Source: Prolixibacteraceae bacterium
GTDB lineage: Bacteria; Bacteroidota; Bacteroidia; Bacteroidales; Prolixibacteraceae
DNA length: 34,148 nt
NCBI GenBank assembly: GCA_016930365.1
Contig: JAFGGY010000112.1
Span: 1 to 34,148, forward strand
Direction of reading: 5' to 3'
In this document: positions 1-8,318 of the stretch, one piece after another
Layout of the letters: the number at the start of each line of letters is the position of its first letter
Position numbering within the stretch: the stretch's first letter is position 1
Position numbers and translations under genes: made by a program
Notes under the pieces: generated by a model
What the model was told of the DNA's origin: nothing
The model's input: the letters and a program-made list of their open reading frames with translations, nothing else
Database searches by the model: none

Positions 1-2712
1 TGGGAGGGGATGCCAACTCCGCCGCTCCATGTAGAGGGTAATAAACTAAAAGACCCTACCGGGAACAATGTATTGCTCCATGGATGGATGCAACCTACGG
101 CATCGTGGTTTAACGGCGAGGGAAGACAGTATCACGATCCGGCCGATTGGACAAATCCGAATAATATTGCCGGTATGCTGAACTTTTTAAAAGAAGAAGC
201 AACGGTTATGAGCGATACCAGCCCCAGGTATGGTCAGGATCATGGATGGTATGCCAGTTTTGTCCGCCTTAATACCGATGCAATTGGCGGTTGGACACAA
301 GAATCTGGTCTGGTCGATCCCGTGCAGTTTGATGCCTGGATTAAAAACTTTGTTGTGCCTTATGCCGAATTTCTTAGTTCACGTGGGCTCTACCTGGTGA
401 TTAGCGCGGTTGGCCCTATCAATACACCCGATAATGGTACACGTAATGCGGGGGTGGTTGAACAACAACGATTGCGTACTTTTTGGAGTACGGTTGCCAA
501 TGCCCCGGGTGTCAAAAATGCCGATAATATTATGTTCGAACTCATGAACGAGCCTGTCGACATTGAATCATCACCCGGTAATGGCGACTGGGGAAACCAC
601 GAGGATAAATACTACGAAGCTTTTACCAAATGGATGCAGCCGGTTATCGATGATATCCGAAATACTGGAGCTGAAAATGTAATATGGGTCCCAACCCTTG
701 AGTGGCAAGGAACTCCATATCAATGGGCCCGCTTTCCTTTCTCCGGTTCTAATATTGGTGTAGCCTGCCATTATTATCCGGCTTATGGAGGGGTTTTTGA
801 TGATCCAGAAGCCGTTCAGGATTTATGGGACAAGCAATACAAACCAGCAGCTGATCGTTGGCCTATGATGATTACCGAATTGTTTTGGACTCCTTATCCG
901 AACGACCCGGGGAACCTGGTTAATGGTTCTACTGCTGGTTTTGGAAATGCCATAAAAAAGGCAATGGACAACCAGGGTAACGTATCGTATATAGTAGGAT
1001 TTATAGGCGATCTTATTGAAGACCTCAAACAAAGCCGCCCTCAAAATTGCCACCTCAGCTCACGAGAAGGCTCTCAGTCGTATTTCAAATGGTTGCCAAC
1101 CTACACATGGGCTGCTCCCGACGATGGTACACCCAAGTACGAGTACGCTGTTGTTGAAGATGAAAACCCAAAACAGATAAAAATGCATGTTAAACATGCA
1201 ATTAAAAGCGAAGATACATTCAGTGGTTTTTCTGTGTATATAGATAATCAGTTGGTTGATATAGAAGGTGTCGCTTTCGGTGATACAACAAATGTGTTGA
1301 TTATTAACTTGTACGATAGCGTACAACCCGAAAACAATATTGAACTCTCATATGCCGATGGTAATGTTACCTCTGTCTTTGAAAAGGCAATGATTAATTT
1401 TAGCAATACCACCGTATATAATATGCTTGAAGGTGCATCACCATTTATCACGAAACTTCAAACAAATTTTAATGGCGATACCCTTAAAGCAACATTTAGT
1501 CAAAAAATGTTACCACCTTCCGATTTATCATTACTAAGCCTGGAAACCGATTACAATGGGGGGATGACTATCCCAATTACAAAAAGTTCAGTATCTCCAT
1601 CCGATTCAACTGTGTTGTACTTTTCTCTCGGTCAACAAGTATTTGCTGAGTATAAACTCTCATTTTCTTGTCCCGAAAATAGTATGGTGTCTTCAGATAG
1701 CAGTTATATTGGTGAGGTTTCGAATGAGCTGGTTTCAAATAAAGCCATGGGTTTACCGGTACAAATTGAAGCAGGAAGGCTCGAAGCGGATGGATTTTCA
1801 GTTGTGCTGGAATTTTCAAAACCCTTGGACATAGCCGTTGGGCAATCTGAACAATTTGCATTAAGTGTTAACGGTAAAACTGAAGCGATTAAAGACTTTT
1901 TAATCTCGGAGAATACCATTCGGTTTTCAACTGTAAGAGCTTTACATTATGGTGATGAAGTGTTGGTAGGTTACACGCCAGGCACCATAAAGGCTGTCGA
2001 CCAGGGGCCTTTGGAGGCTTTTAATGATTATTCAATTACGAATTTGGCAGAAGAACCTTCATGGCATGCTATACCTGCTAAGATTGAAGCAGAGGATTAT
2101 ACCTTGCAATCGGGAACCGCTATTGAACAATCACGCGATACCGGTGGCGGAGAAAATGTAGCATATATCGACAATGGCGATTGGATAGAATTTGCAATTA
2201 ATAATGCCGGTAACAGTGCTTCATTTGAAATAACATTCAGGGTGGCCGCTCCAAATAATGATTGTGAACTCGAATATTATCTTGATGATGAAAAAATCGG
2301 CTCTGTATCGGTTCCCAATACCGGTAACTGGCAGGTTTGGCAGTCGGTTGTGGTTAATGATGTTACCATTGAACCCGGGAAACATTATCTCAAGCTGGTA
2401 TTTGTAACGGGTGGTTTTAATATCAATTATATCGATGTTAAACAATTAGGAACAAGTGTAGAAACCTTAACCGAACGTCAAATGTCGATATACCCTAACC
2501 CTGCATCTACGAATGTAACCATTGAGTCGCCAGGCTTTAAATTCAGTAAGGTTGAAGTTTTTGATATGGCGGGTAAAAAAGTTATTCAAAATTCGTTCGA
2601 TTATCAAAACGAACTGCAAATGCCTGTTCGCTTGCGTGATGGCATGTATGTTTTAAAAATTAGCAACGATATTGAATCTGTATTTAGAAAAATTGTGATA
2701 GATAATAAATAA
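1..2712 (+). CDS. GH5 glycoside hydrolase with SWM-like repeats, CBM6 and T9SS signal (5' partial)
   Basis: Secreted endo-type glycosidase, probably cutting a beta-linked plant polysaccharide backbone. Numbering is from the ATG at base 10, but the frame is open to the window edge and no signal peptide is visible, so the true start lies upstream. Residues 1-365 are a GH5 barrel. E181 in 'FELMNEP' fits the acid/base and E290 in 'MMITELFW' fits the nucleophile. Residues about 382-678 hold three SWM/Ig-like repeats. Residues 688-811 are a CBM6 ('KIEAEDYTLQSG', 'DNGDWIEF'). Residues 825-900 are a T9SS type A sorting domain ('SIYPNPAST'). The tail from residue 380 is homologous to that of the esterase five genes downstream. 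It is the first visible gene of the CAZyme operon, 15 bases before the GH127 gene. GH5 subfamily and substrate cannot be fixed by eye; a xylan or xyloglucan target would suit the neighbours. Confidence 0.88.
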   Translation, partial: WEGMPTPPLHVEGNKLKDPTGNNVLLHGWMQPTASWFNGEGRQYHDPADWTNPNNIAGMLNFLKEEATVMSDTSPRYGQDHGWYASFVRLNTDAIGGWTQESGLVDPVQFDAWIKNFVVPYAEFLSSRGLYLVISAVGPINTPDNGTRNAGVVEQQRLRTFWSTVANAPGVKNADNIMFELMNEPVDIESSPGNGDWGNHEDKYYEAFTKWMQPVIDDIRNTGAENVIWVPTLEWQGTPYQWARFPFSGSNIGVACHYYPAYGGVFDDPEAVQDLWDKQYKPAADRWPMMITELFWTPYPNDPGNLVNGSTAGFGNAIKKAMDNQGNVSYIVGFIGDLIEDLKQSRPQNCHLSSREGSQSYFKWLPTYTWAAPDDGTPKYEYAVVEDENPKQIKMHVKHAIKSEDTFSGFSVYIDNQLVDIEGVAFGDTTNVLIINLYDSVQPENNIELSYADGNVTSVFEKAMINFSNTTVYNMLEGASPFITKLQTNFNGDTLKATFSQKMLPPSDLSLLSLETDYNGGMTIPITKSSVSPSDSTVLYFSLGQQVFAEYKLSFSCPENSMVSSDSSYIGEVSNELVSNKAMGLPVQIEAGRLEADGFSVVLEFSKPLDIAVGQSEQFALSVNGKTEAIKDFLISENTIRFSTVRALHYGDEVLVGYTPGTIKAVDQGPLEAFNDYSITNLAEEPSWHAIPAKIEAEDYTLQSGTAIEQSRDTGGGENVAYIDNGDWIEFAINNAGNSASFEITFRVAAPNNDCELEYYLDDEKIGSVSVPNTGNWQVWQSVVVNDVTIEPGKHYLKLVFVTGGFNINYIDVKQLGTSVETLTERQMSIYPNPASTNVTIESPGFKFSKVEVFDMAGKKVIQNSFDYQNELQMPVRLRDGMYVLKISNDIESVFRKIVIDNK

Positions 2713-2727
2713 TAAACACCCAAAAAT

Positions 2728-5109
2728 ATGAAACAAAAAATTGGAATACTTGTCTGCTTTTTGCTGTTTGGAATGGCAATGCAGGCACAGAATAAGCTTT
2801 ACAAAAATGAGTTTTCGATATCGGATGTAAAATTGCTCGACGGGCCCTTTAAGCATGCCCGCGATTTGAATATCGAAGTATTGCTAAAATACGATGTCGA
2901 TCGTTTGCTGGCTCCTTACCGAAAGGTGGCCGGGTTGCCCGAAAAGGCAGAAAGCTACCCCAACTGGGAAGGCCTTGATGGTCACATTGCCGGCCATTAC
3001 CTGTCGGCCATGGCCATGAACTATGCAGCAACCGGAAACAAAGAATGCAAAAGGCGCATGGAATATATGATTTCGGAATTGAAAGAAATTGAAGATGCAA
3101 ATGCCAAAAATAATGCCGAATGGGGGATAGGCTACCTGGGCGGTTTTCCCAATAGTGAAAATTTGTGGACGTCATTCAAAAAAAGCGATTTTAGCACCTA
3201 TTTTTCTGCCTGGGCACCGTTTTACAACTTGCATAAAATGTTTGCCGGTTTACGCGATGCGTGGTTGTATGGCGAAAACGAAGAAGCCAAAAACCTTTTC
3301 CTTGTTTTTTGTGACTGGGGCATCAGCATTACATCAAACCTCAGCGATGACCAAATGCAGGAAATGCTAAACATGGAGCACGGTGGCATGAACGAAGTAT
3401 TTGCCGATGCTTATCAAATTACAGGCGATGAAAAATATCTTGTAGCTGCAAAAAGGTATTCTCACAACGTGTTTCTGGAACCTTTGTCAGATGAGGTTGA
3501 TAACCTTGATAACAAACACGCTAATACGCAAATACCAAAGTTTATTGGTTTTGCAAGGATTGCCGAGCTTAGTGGCGATAAAAATTACAGTCGTGCAGGC
3601 CGTTTTTCGTGGGAGACAATTGTAAACGACCGCTCGCTGGCTTTTGGCGGAAACAGCCGAAGAGAGCATTTTCCCAGCGTTGAGTCTTGTACCGATTACA
3701 TCAACGATGTTGACGGTCCTGAGTCGTGTAACTCTTACAATATGTTGAAATTAACCGAAGATTTGTTCCGCATGCAGCCATCGGCAAATTTTGCCGATTA
3801 TTACGAGCGTACTTTGTTTAACCACATTCATTCAACCCAGCACCCCAAACATGGTGGCTATGTGTATTTTACTTCTGCACGTCCGCGTCATTACAGGGTG
3901 TACTCAACACCCAACAATGCCATGTGGTGCTGTGTGGGTACCGGGATGGAGAACCATAGCAAATACAACCAGTTTATTTACACGCATTCAGCCGATTCGT
4001 TGTTTGTTAACCTGTTTATTGCGTCAGAATTGAATTGGAAAGATAAAAAAGTGAGCATCAAACAGGAAACAAACTTTCCGTATGAAGAACAAACTAAACT
4101 TACGATAACAAAAGGGGCATCAAACTTCAAAATGATGGTTCGGTATCCCGGTTGGGTGAAGAAAGGTTCGCTTGAGGTATCCGTAAACGGGAAAGAAGTG
4201 CATTATACCGCACTTCCTTCATCTTATATCTCTATCGATCGTGAATGGAAAAAAGGCGATGTGATTGAAATAAAACTGCCCATGCAAAGCACCATTGAAC
4301 GTTTGCCAAATGTGCCCGATTACATTGCTTTTATGCATGGCCCCGTTTTGCTTGGTGCCAAAACAGGTACAAACGATTTGAGGGGATTACTCGCTGGCGA
4401 CGGGCGTTGGGACCAATACCCGGGTGGTGAATTGTTGCCAATTGATAAAGCACCTATTTTGGTAGATGATGATATTGAGAATATTGCAAAAAAATTGAAG
4501 CCTGTAAAGGATAAACCATTGCACTTTACTTTAAATGTAGATATAAAAAATCCTGTTGATGTTGAACTGGAACCTTTTGCCGATATTCATGATGCAAGGT
4601 ATATGATTTACTGGCTGGCACTTACAACCGATGGCTATCAGTCGTATATGGACTCACTAACAGCAATTGAAAATGAAAAGATAGCGCTTGAAAAACGCAC
4701 CATCGACTTTGTGGCCACTGGTGAACAGCAGCCCGAAACCGACCACGATATGCAGAATGAAAATTCGGGCTCGGGTAACACCAATCATGAATTTTACCGC
4801 GATGCAAGCCGGGGAGGATATTTTAGTTACGAAATGAATACAAATTCCGAAACCGATCTTAGTCTTAACGTTCGTTACTGGGGCGCCGAATGGGGAGGCC
4901 GTAAATTTGATATTTATATCGATGATGAAAAGCTGTTGACCGAAGACAACACCGGACGGTGGAACCAGTCAAGATTTTTTAATATCGAGTACGATATCCC
5001 CAATTCAATGCTGAAAGGCAAAAGCAGCATCAGGGTCAAGTTTCAGGCTTTACCGGGCAATACAGCCGGTGCGGTTTATTATGTAAGGTTGTTGAAAACA
5101 AAACATTAA
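2728..5109 (+). CDS. GH127 beta-L-arabinofuranosidase-like protein
   Basis: Predicted exo-enzyme removing beta-L-arabinofuranose in a cysteine-dependent retaining reaction. It has a type I signal peptide ending near 'AMQAQ' (residue 21). The catalytic (alpha/alpha)6 barrel covers about residues 28-420, followed by beta-sandwich domains. The zinc/catalytic set of the family is intact: E332 and C334 in 'GPESCNSYN', and C401-C402 in 'MWCCVGTGMEN'. These match E338, C340, C417 (nucleophile) and C418 of Bifidobacterium HypBA1. Residues about 555-640 and 655-790 look like the DUF4986- and DUF6805-type accessory domains often attached to Bacteroidota GH127 proteins. At 793 residues it is longer than HypBA1 because of that tail. 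It lies 15 bases after the GH5 gene and 24 before a GH43 gene. The family assignment is strong. Activity on beta-L-Araf rather than another sugar is inferred. Confidence 0.88.
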   Translation: MKQKIGILVCFLLFGMAMQAQNKLYKNEFSISDVKLLDGPFKHARDLNIEVLLKYDVDRLLAPYRKVAGLPEKAESYPNWEGLDGHIAGHYLSAMAMNYAATGNKECKRRMEYMISELKEIEDANAKNNAEWGIGYLGGFPNSENLWTSFKKSDFSTYFSAWAPFYNLHKMFAGLRDAWLYGENEEAKNLFLVFCDWGISITSNLSDDQMQEMLNMEHGGMNEVFADAYQITGDEKYLVAAKRYSHNVFLEPLSDEVDNLDNKHANTQIPKFIGFARIAELSGDKNYSRAGRFSWETIVNDRSLAFGGNSRREHFPSVESCTDYINDVDGPESCNSYNMLKLTEDLFRMQPSANFADYYERTLFNHIHSTQHPKHGGYVYFTSARPRHYRVYSTPNNAMWCCVGTGMENHSKYNQFIYTHSADSLFVNLFIASELNWKDKKVSIKQETNFPYEEQTKLTITKGASNFKMMVRYPGWVKKGSLEVSVNGKEVHYTALPSSYISIDREWKKGDVIEIKLPMQSTIERLPNVPDYIAFMHGPVLLGAKTGTNDLRGLLAGDGRWDQYPGGELLPIDKAPILVDDDIENIAKKLKPVKDKPLHFTLNVDIKNPVDVELEPFADIHDARYMIYWLALTTDGYQSYMDSLTAIENEKIALEKRTIDFVATGEQQPETDHDMQNENSGSGNTNHEFYRDASRGGYFSYEMNTNSETDLSLNVRYWGAEWGGRKFDIYIDDEKLLTEDNTGRWNQSRFFNIEYDIPNSMLKGKSSIRVKFQALPGNTAGAVYYVRLLKTKH

Positions 5110-5133
5110 GTTTAAACTATTAAAACAGAAAAT

Positions 5134-6501
5134 ATGAACACATTTCACAAAATTTTACTGGTGGGAGGCGTTGTTTGTACAGCACTCTCCGTCAATGCTC
5201 AAAACCCAATCGTTCAAACCCATTACACAGCCGATCCGGCTCCAATGGTACACGATGGCAGGGTTTACGTGTACACATCTCACGACGAAGACGAGACCGT
5301 TCGTAACTTTTTTACCATGAACGATTGGCTTTGTTATTCTTCAACCGATATGGTGAACTGGACTGACCATGGTGCGGTTTTGTCGTACAAAGATTTTGAA
5401 TGGTCGCGTGGCGATGCCTGGGCCGGCCAATGTATTTACCGAAACGGAAAATTTTATTACTATGTGCCTGTTAACGAAAAAAACGGCGGCAATGCAATTG
5501 GGGTAGCCGTTTCAGATAGTCCAACCGGCCCATTTAAAGATGCCATTGGAAAACCATTGATTAAGGGCTATGGCTACATTGATCCTACTGTTTTTATCGA
5601 CGACGACGGCCAGGCTTATATGTACTGGGGTAACCCCAACCTTTGGCACGTTAAGCTAAACGACGATATGCTTTCATACGATCAGGAATATGGTATTGTG
5701 AAGGAAGAACTGAGGGATGACAATTTTGGTTATCGCGAAAAAAAGATTGACAACCGGACAGCCGCGTACGAAGAAGGTCCCTGGATGTACAAGCGCAACA
5801 ACTTGTATTATTTATTTTATCCGGCAGGTGGTGTGCCCGAACACCTTGCATATTCTACCGGGCCAAGTGTTACCGGGCCATGGACTTATGGCGATACCAT
5901 TATGCACGTGATACAAGAAGGTGGCGCATTTACCAATCACCCCGGTGTTATCGATTACAAAGGTCAAACCTATCTTTTTTATCACAATGGCGCTTTGCCC
6001 GGTGGTGGAGGTTTTAAACGTTCGGTTTGTGTTGAACCTTTTGAATTTAATTCCGATGGATCGGTACCTTTAATTGAGCCAACTATTGAAGGTGTGAAAA
6101 AAAGTGTTTATTTTGTAAATCCATGCACACGTGTGCAGGCTGAAACCATGGCATGGTCAAAGGGCTTAAAAACAGCCCAAAACGGCGAAGTAGGGGTTTA
6201 TGTAACCAATATCGATAACGGCGATTATATTAAAGTTCGCAGCGTCGATTTTGCGAAGCGTACCCGGAAATTCGAAGCAAGCGTTTCTTCTGCCTCGGCT
6301 GGTGGCGAAATTGAGATCCGGATTGACGGTGTTGACGGCGAATTATTGGGAACCTGTAAAGTGGAAAATACAGGAGGCTGGCATGAATGGGCAATGAAAA
6401 CGTGTAAAGTGAAAAGAACCAAAGGTGTACACGATGTTTACTTTGTTTTCAAAGGTGATGAAGGCCAATTGTTCAACTTTGACTGGTGGAAGTTTAGATA
6501 A
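5134..6501 (+). CDS. GH43 glycosidase with C-terminal CBM6
   Basis: Predicted inverting alpha-L-arabinofuranosidase or beta-xylosidase acting on arabinose- or xylose-containing chains. A type I signal peptide ends near 'LSVNAQ' (residue 23). The five-bladed propeller spans about residues 28-325. All three GH43 acids are present: D34 (base, 'YTADPAPM'), D150 (pKa modulator, 'YIDPTVFID') and E214 (acid, 'YEEGPWMY'). Residues about 335-455 form a CBM6-like module ('VQAETMAWSKG', 'DNGDYIKV', 'FNFDWW'). It is related to the next gene: the blades share the pattern WLCYS-TDM-NWT-HG-VL. It sits 24 bases after the GH127 gene, fitting a shared transcript for arabinose removal. Arabinofuranosidase and xylosidase activity cannot be separated without assigning the GH43 subfamily. 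Confidence 0.87.
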   Translation: MNTFHKILLVGGVVCTALSVNAQNPIVQTHYTADPAPMVHDGRVYVYTSHDEDETVRNFFTMNDWLCYSSTDMVNWTDHGAVLSYKDFEWSRGDAWAGQCIYRNGKFYYYVPVNEKNGGNAIGVAVSDSPTGPFKDAIGKPLIKGYGYIDPTVFIDDDGQAYMYWGNPNLWHVKLNDDMLSYDQEYGIVKEELRDDNFGYREKKIDNRTAAYEEGPWMYKRNNLYYLFYPAGGVPEHLAYSTGPSVTGPWTYGDTIMHVIQEGGAFTNHPGVIDYKGQTYLFYHNGALPGGGGFKRSVCVEPFEFNSDGSVPLIEPTIEGVKKSVYFVNPCTRVQAETMAWSKGLKTAQNGEVGVYVTNIDNGDYIKVRSVDFAKRTRKFEASVSSASAGGEIEIRIDGVDGELLGTCKVENTGGWHEWAMKTCKVKRTKGVHDVYFVFKGDEGQLFNFDWWKFR

Positions 6502-6530
6502 TAATTAATATTGAAAAGATATAATTGGAA

Positions 6531-8303
6531 ATGTCACATTTTAACTATTTCTCAATTGCTTTGTGGCTGCTTGTTTTTGGAGTATTATCATTTACGTCAA
6601 AAGATTGTAAGTCATCTAATGGTGATGTATTAGCCCATTGGCGTTTTGAACAGGTACAGCACCTCAATGGCGATTCTACTTCAGTGCCCATTGTGGGGCA
6701 GCCGCTTACAGCAGACGACCGTGGGCCTGTTGAACCTCAGCCTTTTGTTTACGATAAAGCAGGTAATCATAATTTTCTGCAAGTGAGTGGTTCACGTCCT
6801 TCTTCAATTGTTTTTTCCAACGATGTACCAAAAACCATAGTAGATGGTGAGCCCAATATCCGCTCATTGGCAATTAAAAGTGGTGAATACATCGTTCCAT
6901 TTGACCGTTCGCTACCTTATTACGATTTACGTAAAAGTTGGACTGTAGAGGCCAGCCTTAAGTGCAATTTGTTAGGAACCGAACAGGTTTTCCTTTGCAA
7001 AGAAGGAAAACGTGGCCAAATTGGTGGAGATGTTTCTATTGGTTTCGACAACATGTTAAAACGATACTTTGTTGAAGTGATGGATGCCGATGGTAAACTG
7101 CATCGCATTGCAGCAGGCAATGAAGTGGAAGCTGGGAAGTGGTATGATGTGAGGGCTCATGCAAATTTCGACACAAAAAGCGGAAAAACAATGCTTAGCT
7201 TTGAGGTGAAAGCCTCGGTGAAAAACAGTTTCGGCAAAGCAACGACTACTAATTTTGATGGTTATGCCTTGAAACGGGATGCCGGTATGTGGGTAATTGG
7301 TCGGGGGTATCCCGGGGGATTCCCTAACAGCCTTGCAGTCCTCGATGGGGGTATTGATGAGGTGAAAATCTCAGGCGAAGCATTGCCGCGAGTACCTGGG
7401 CAAAACCCGATTTTTACCGACACATATACTGCTGACCCTGCCGCTTTGGTTGTAGATGACAGGCTTTATGTTTATGCTGGGCAAGATAAAGCTTCACCAG
7501 GCGGATGGTTTAATATGCCAGGATGGCTTTGCTATTCTACAACCGATATGAAAAACTGGACTGCCCATGGTACTGTTCTGAAGGCAGCTGATTTTAAGGA
7601 TGCAAATAGTTGGGCTGCATGGGCAGCACAAGTTGTTGAAAAAGAAGGTAAATATTACTTTTATGTTACACTTGATCGGGAGGAAGGACATTTTATTACG
7701 GTAGCCGTTAGCGATAGTCCTACCGGACCTTTTAAAGAGGCACGCCCGGGGCAGCCGCTCATTACCGATGATATGACCACCGATTCTCACAGGGCAAACT
7801 CCGATATCGATCCAACTGTTTTTATCGATGATGATGAAACGCCTTGGATGATGTGGGGCAATGGTGATTTCTATATGGTAAAGCTCAATCGCAATATGGT
7901 TGAACTTGATGGACCGATAACTAAAGTACCTTTCAGAAACGTTGCTGAAGGGCCATGGCTTTTCAAACGTGACGATATCTATTATAATGTTTATGCTGCC
8001 GATGCACCCGGAGTACAGTCCGAACAAATTGCTTATGCAATGGCTCCGAAGATAACAGGTCCCTGGACTTATGGGGGCTTAATTGCCGGCTCAGCAAAGC
8101 ATGGGTTTACCATACACCCCGCTGTTGTTGAGTTTAAAAACCAATGGTATTTCTTTTACCACGATGGGTCGTATTCTATAAATGGAGAGCCAGGTGGCGA
8201 TTGCAGACGTTCGGTATGTGTTGAATACCTACACTTTAACAACGATGGCACAATACAACCAATTGTGCAAACACCTGAAGGGGTCAGTGTAAAACCGAAA
8301 TAA
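6531..8303 (+). CDS. LamG-like domain fused to GH43 glycosidase
   Basis: Second GH43-type glycosidase of the operon. The track starts at a TTG (6525); I prefer the ATG two codons later (6531), giving 590 residues. A hydrophobic N-terminal segment (about residues 7-22) is a signal or anchor; no good lipobox is seen. Residues about 34-285 form a concanavalin/LamG-like sandwich starting 'VLAHWRFEQV' and ending 'GGIDEVKISGEAL'. The GH43 propeller follows from about residue 290 with D302 ('YTADPAAL'), D427 ('DIDPTVFID') and E473 ('AEGPWLF') as the catalytic acids. The propeller resembles that of the preceding gene, suggesting old duplication with different accessory domains. The neighbours suggest an alpha-L-arabinofuranosidase or beta-xylosidase. 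The LamG domain may bind carbohydrate or simply pack on the propeller. Confidence 0.86.
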   Translation: MSHFNYFSIALWLLVFGVLSFTSKDCKSSNGDVLAHWRFEQVQHLNGDSTSVPIVGQPLTADDRGPVEPQPFVYDKAGNHNFLQVSGSRPSSIVFSNDVPKTIVDGEPNIRSLAIKSGEYIVPFDRSLPYYDLRKSWTVEASLKCNLLGTEQVFLCKEGKRGQIGGDVSIGFDNMLKRYFVEVMDADGKLHRIAAGNEVEAGKWYDVRAHANFDTKSGKTMLSFEVKASVKNSFGKATTTNFDGYALKRDAGMWVIGRGYPGGFPNSLAVLDGGIDEVKISGEALPRVPGQNPIFTDTYTADPAALVVDDRLYVYAGQDKASPGGWFNMPGWLCYSTTDMKNWTAHGTVLKAADFKDANSWAAWAAQVVEKEGKYYFYVTLDREEGHFITVAVSDSPTGPFKEARPGQPLITDDMTTDSHRANSDIDPTVFIDDDETPWMMWGNGDFYMVKLNRNMVELDGPITKVPFRNVAEGPWLFKRDDIYYNVYAADAPGVQSEQIAYAMAPKITGPWTYGGLIAGSAKHGFTIHPAVVEFKNQWYFFYHDGSYSINGEPGGDCRRSVCVEYLHFNNDGTIQPIVQTPEGVSVKPK

Positions 8304-8318
8304 TAAACTAAACACACT

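Noticed and set aside
10-30. ATG at base 10 as the true GH5 start
   Set aside because: The frame is open to the window edge and a secreted T9SS protein needs a signal peptide, which is absent after this ATG.
7494-8027. 177-codon open frame on the - strand inside the LamG-GH43 gene
   Set aside because: It lies wholly within a well-supported gene, and its protein has no recognisable motif or sensible composition; a frame shadow.
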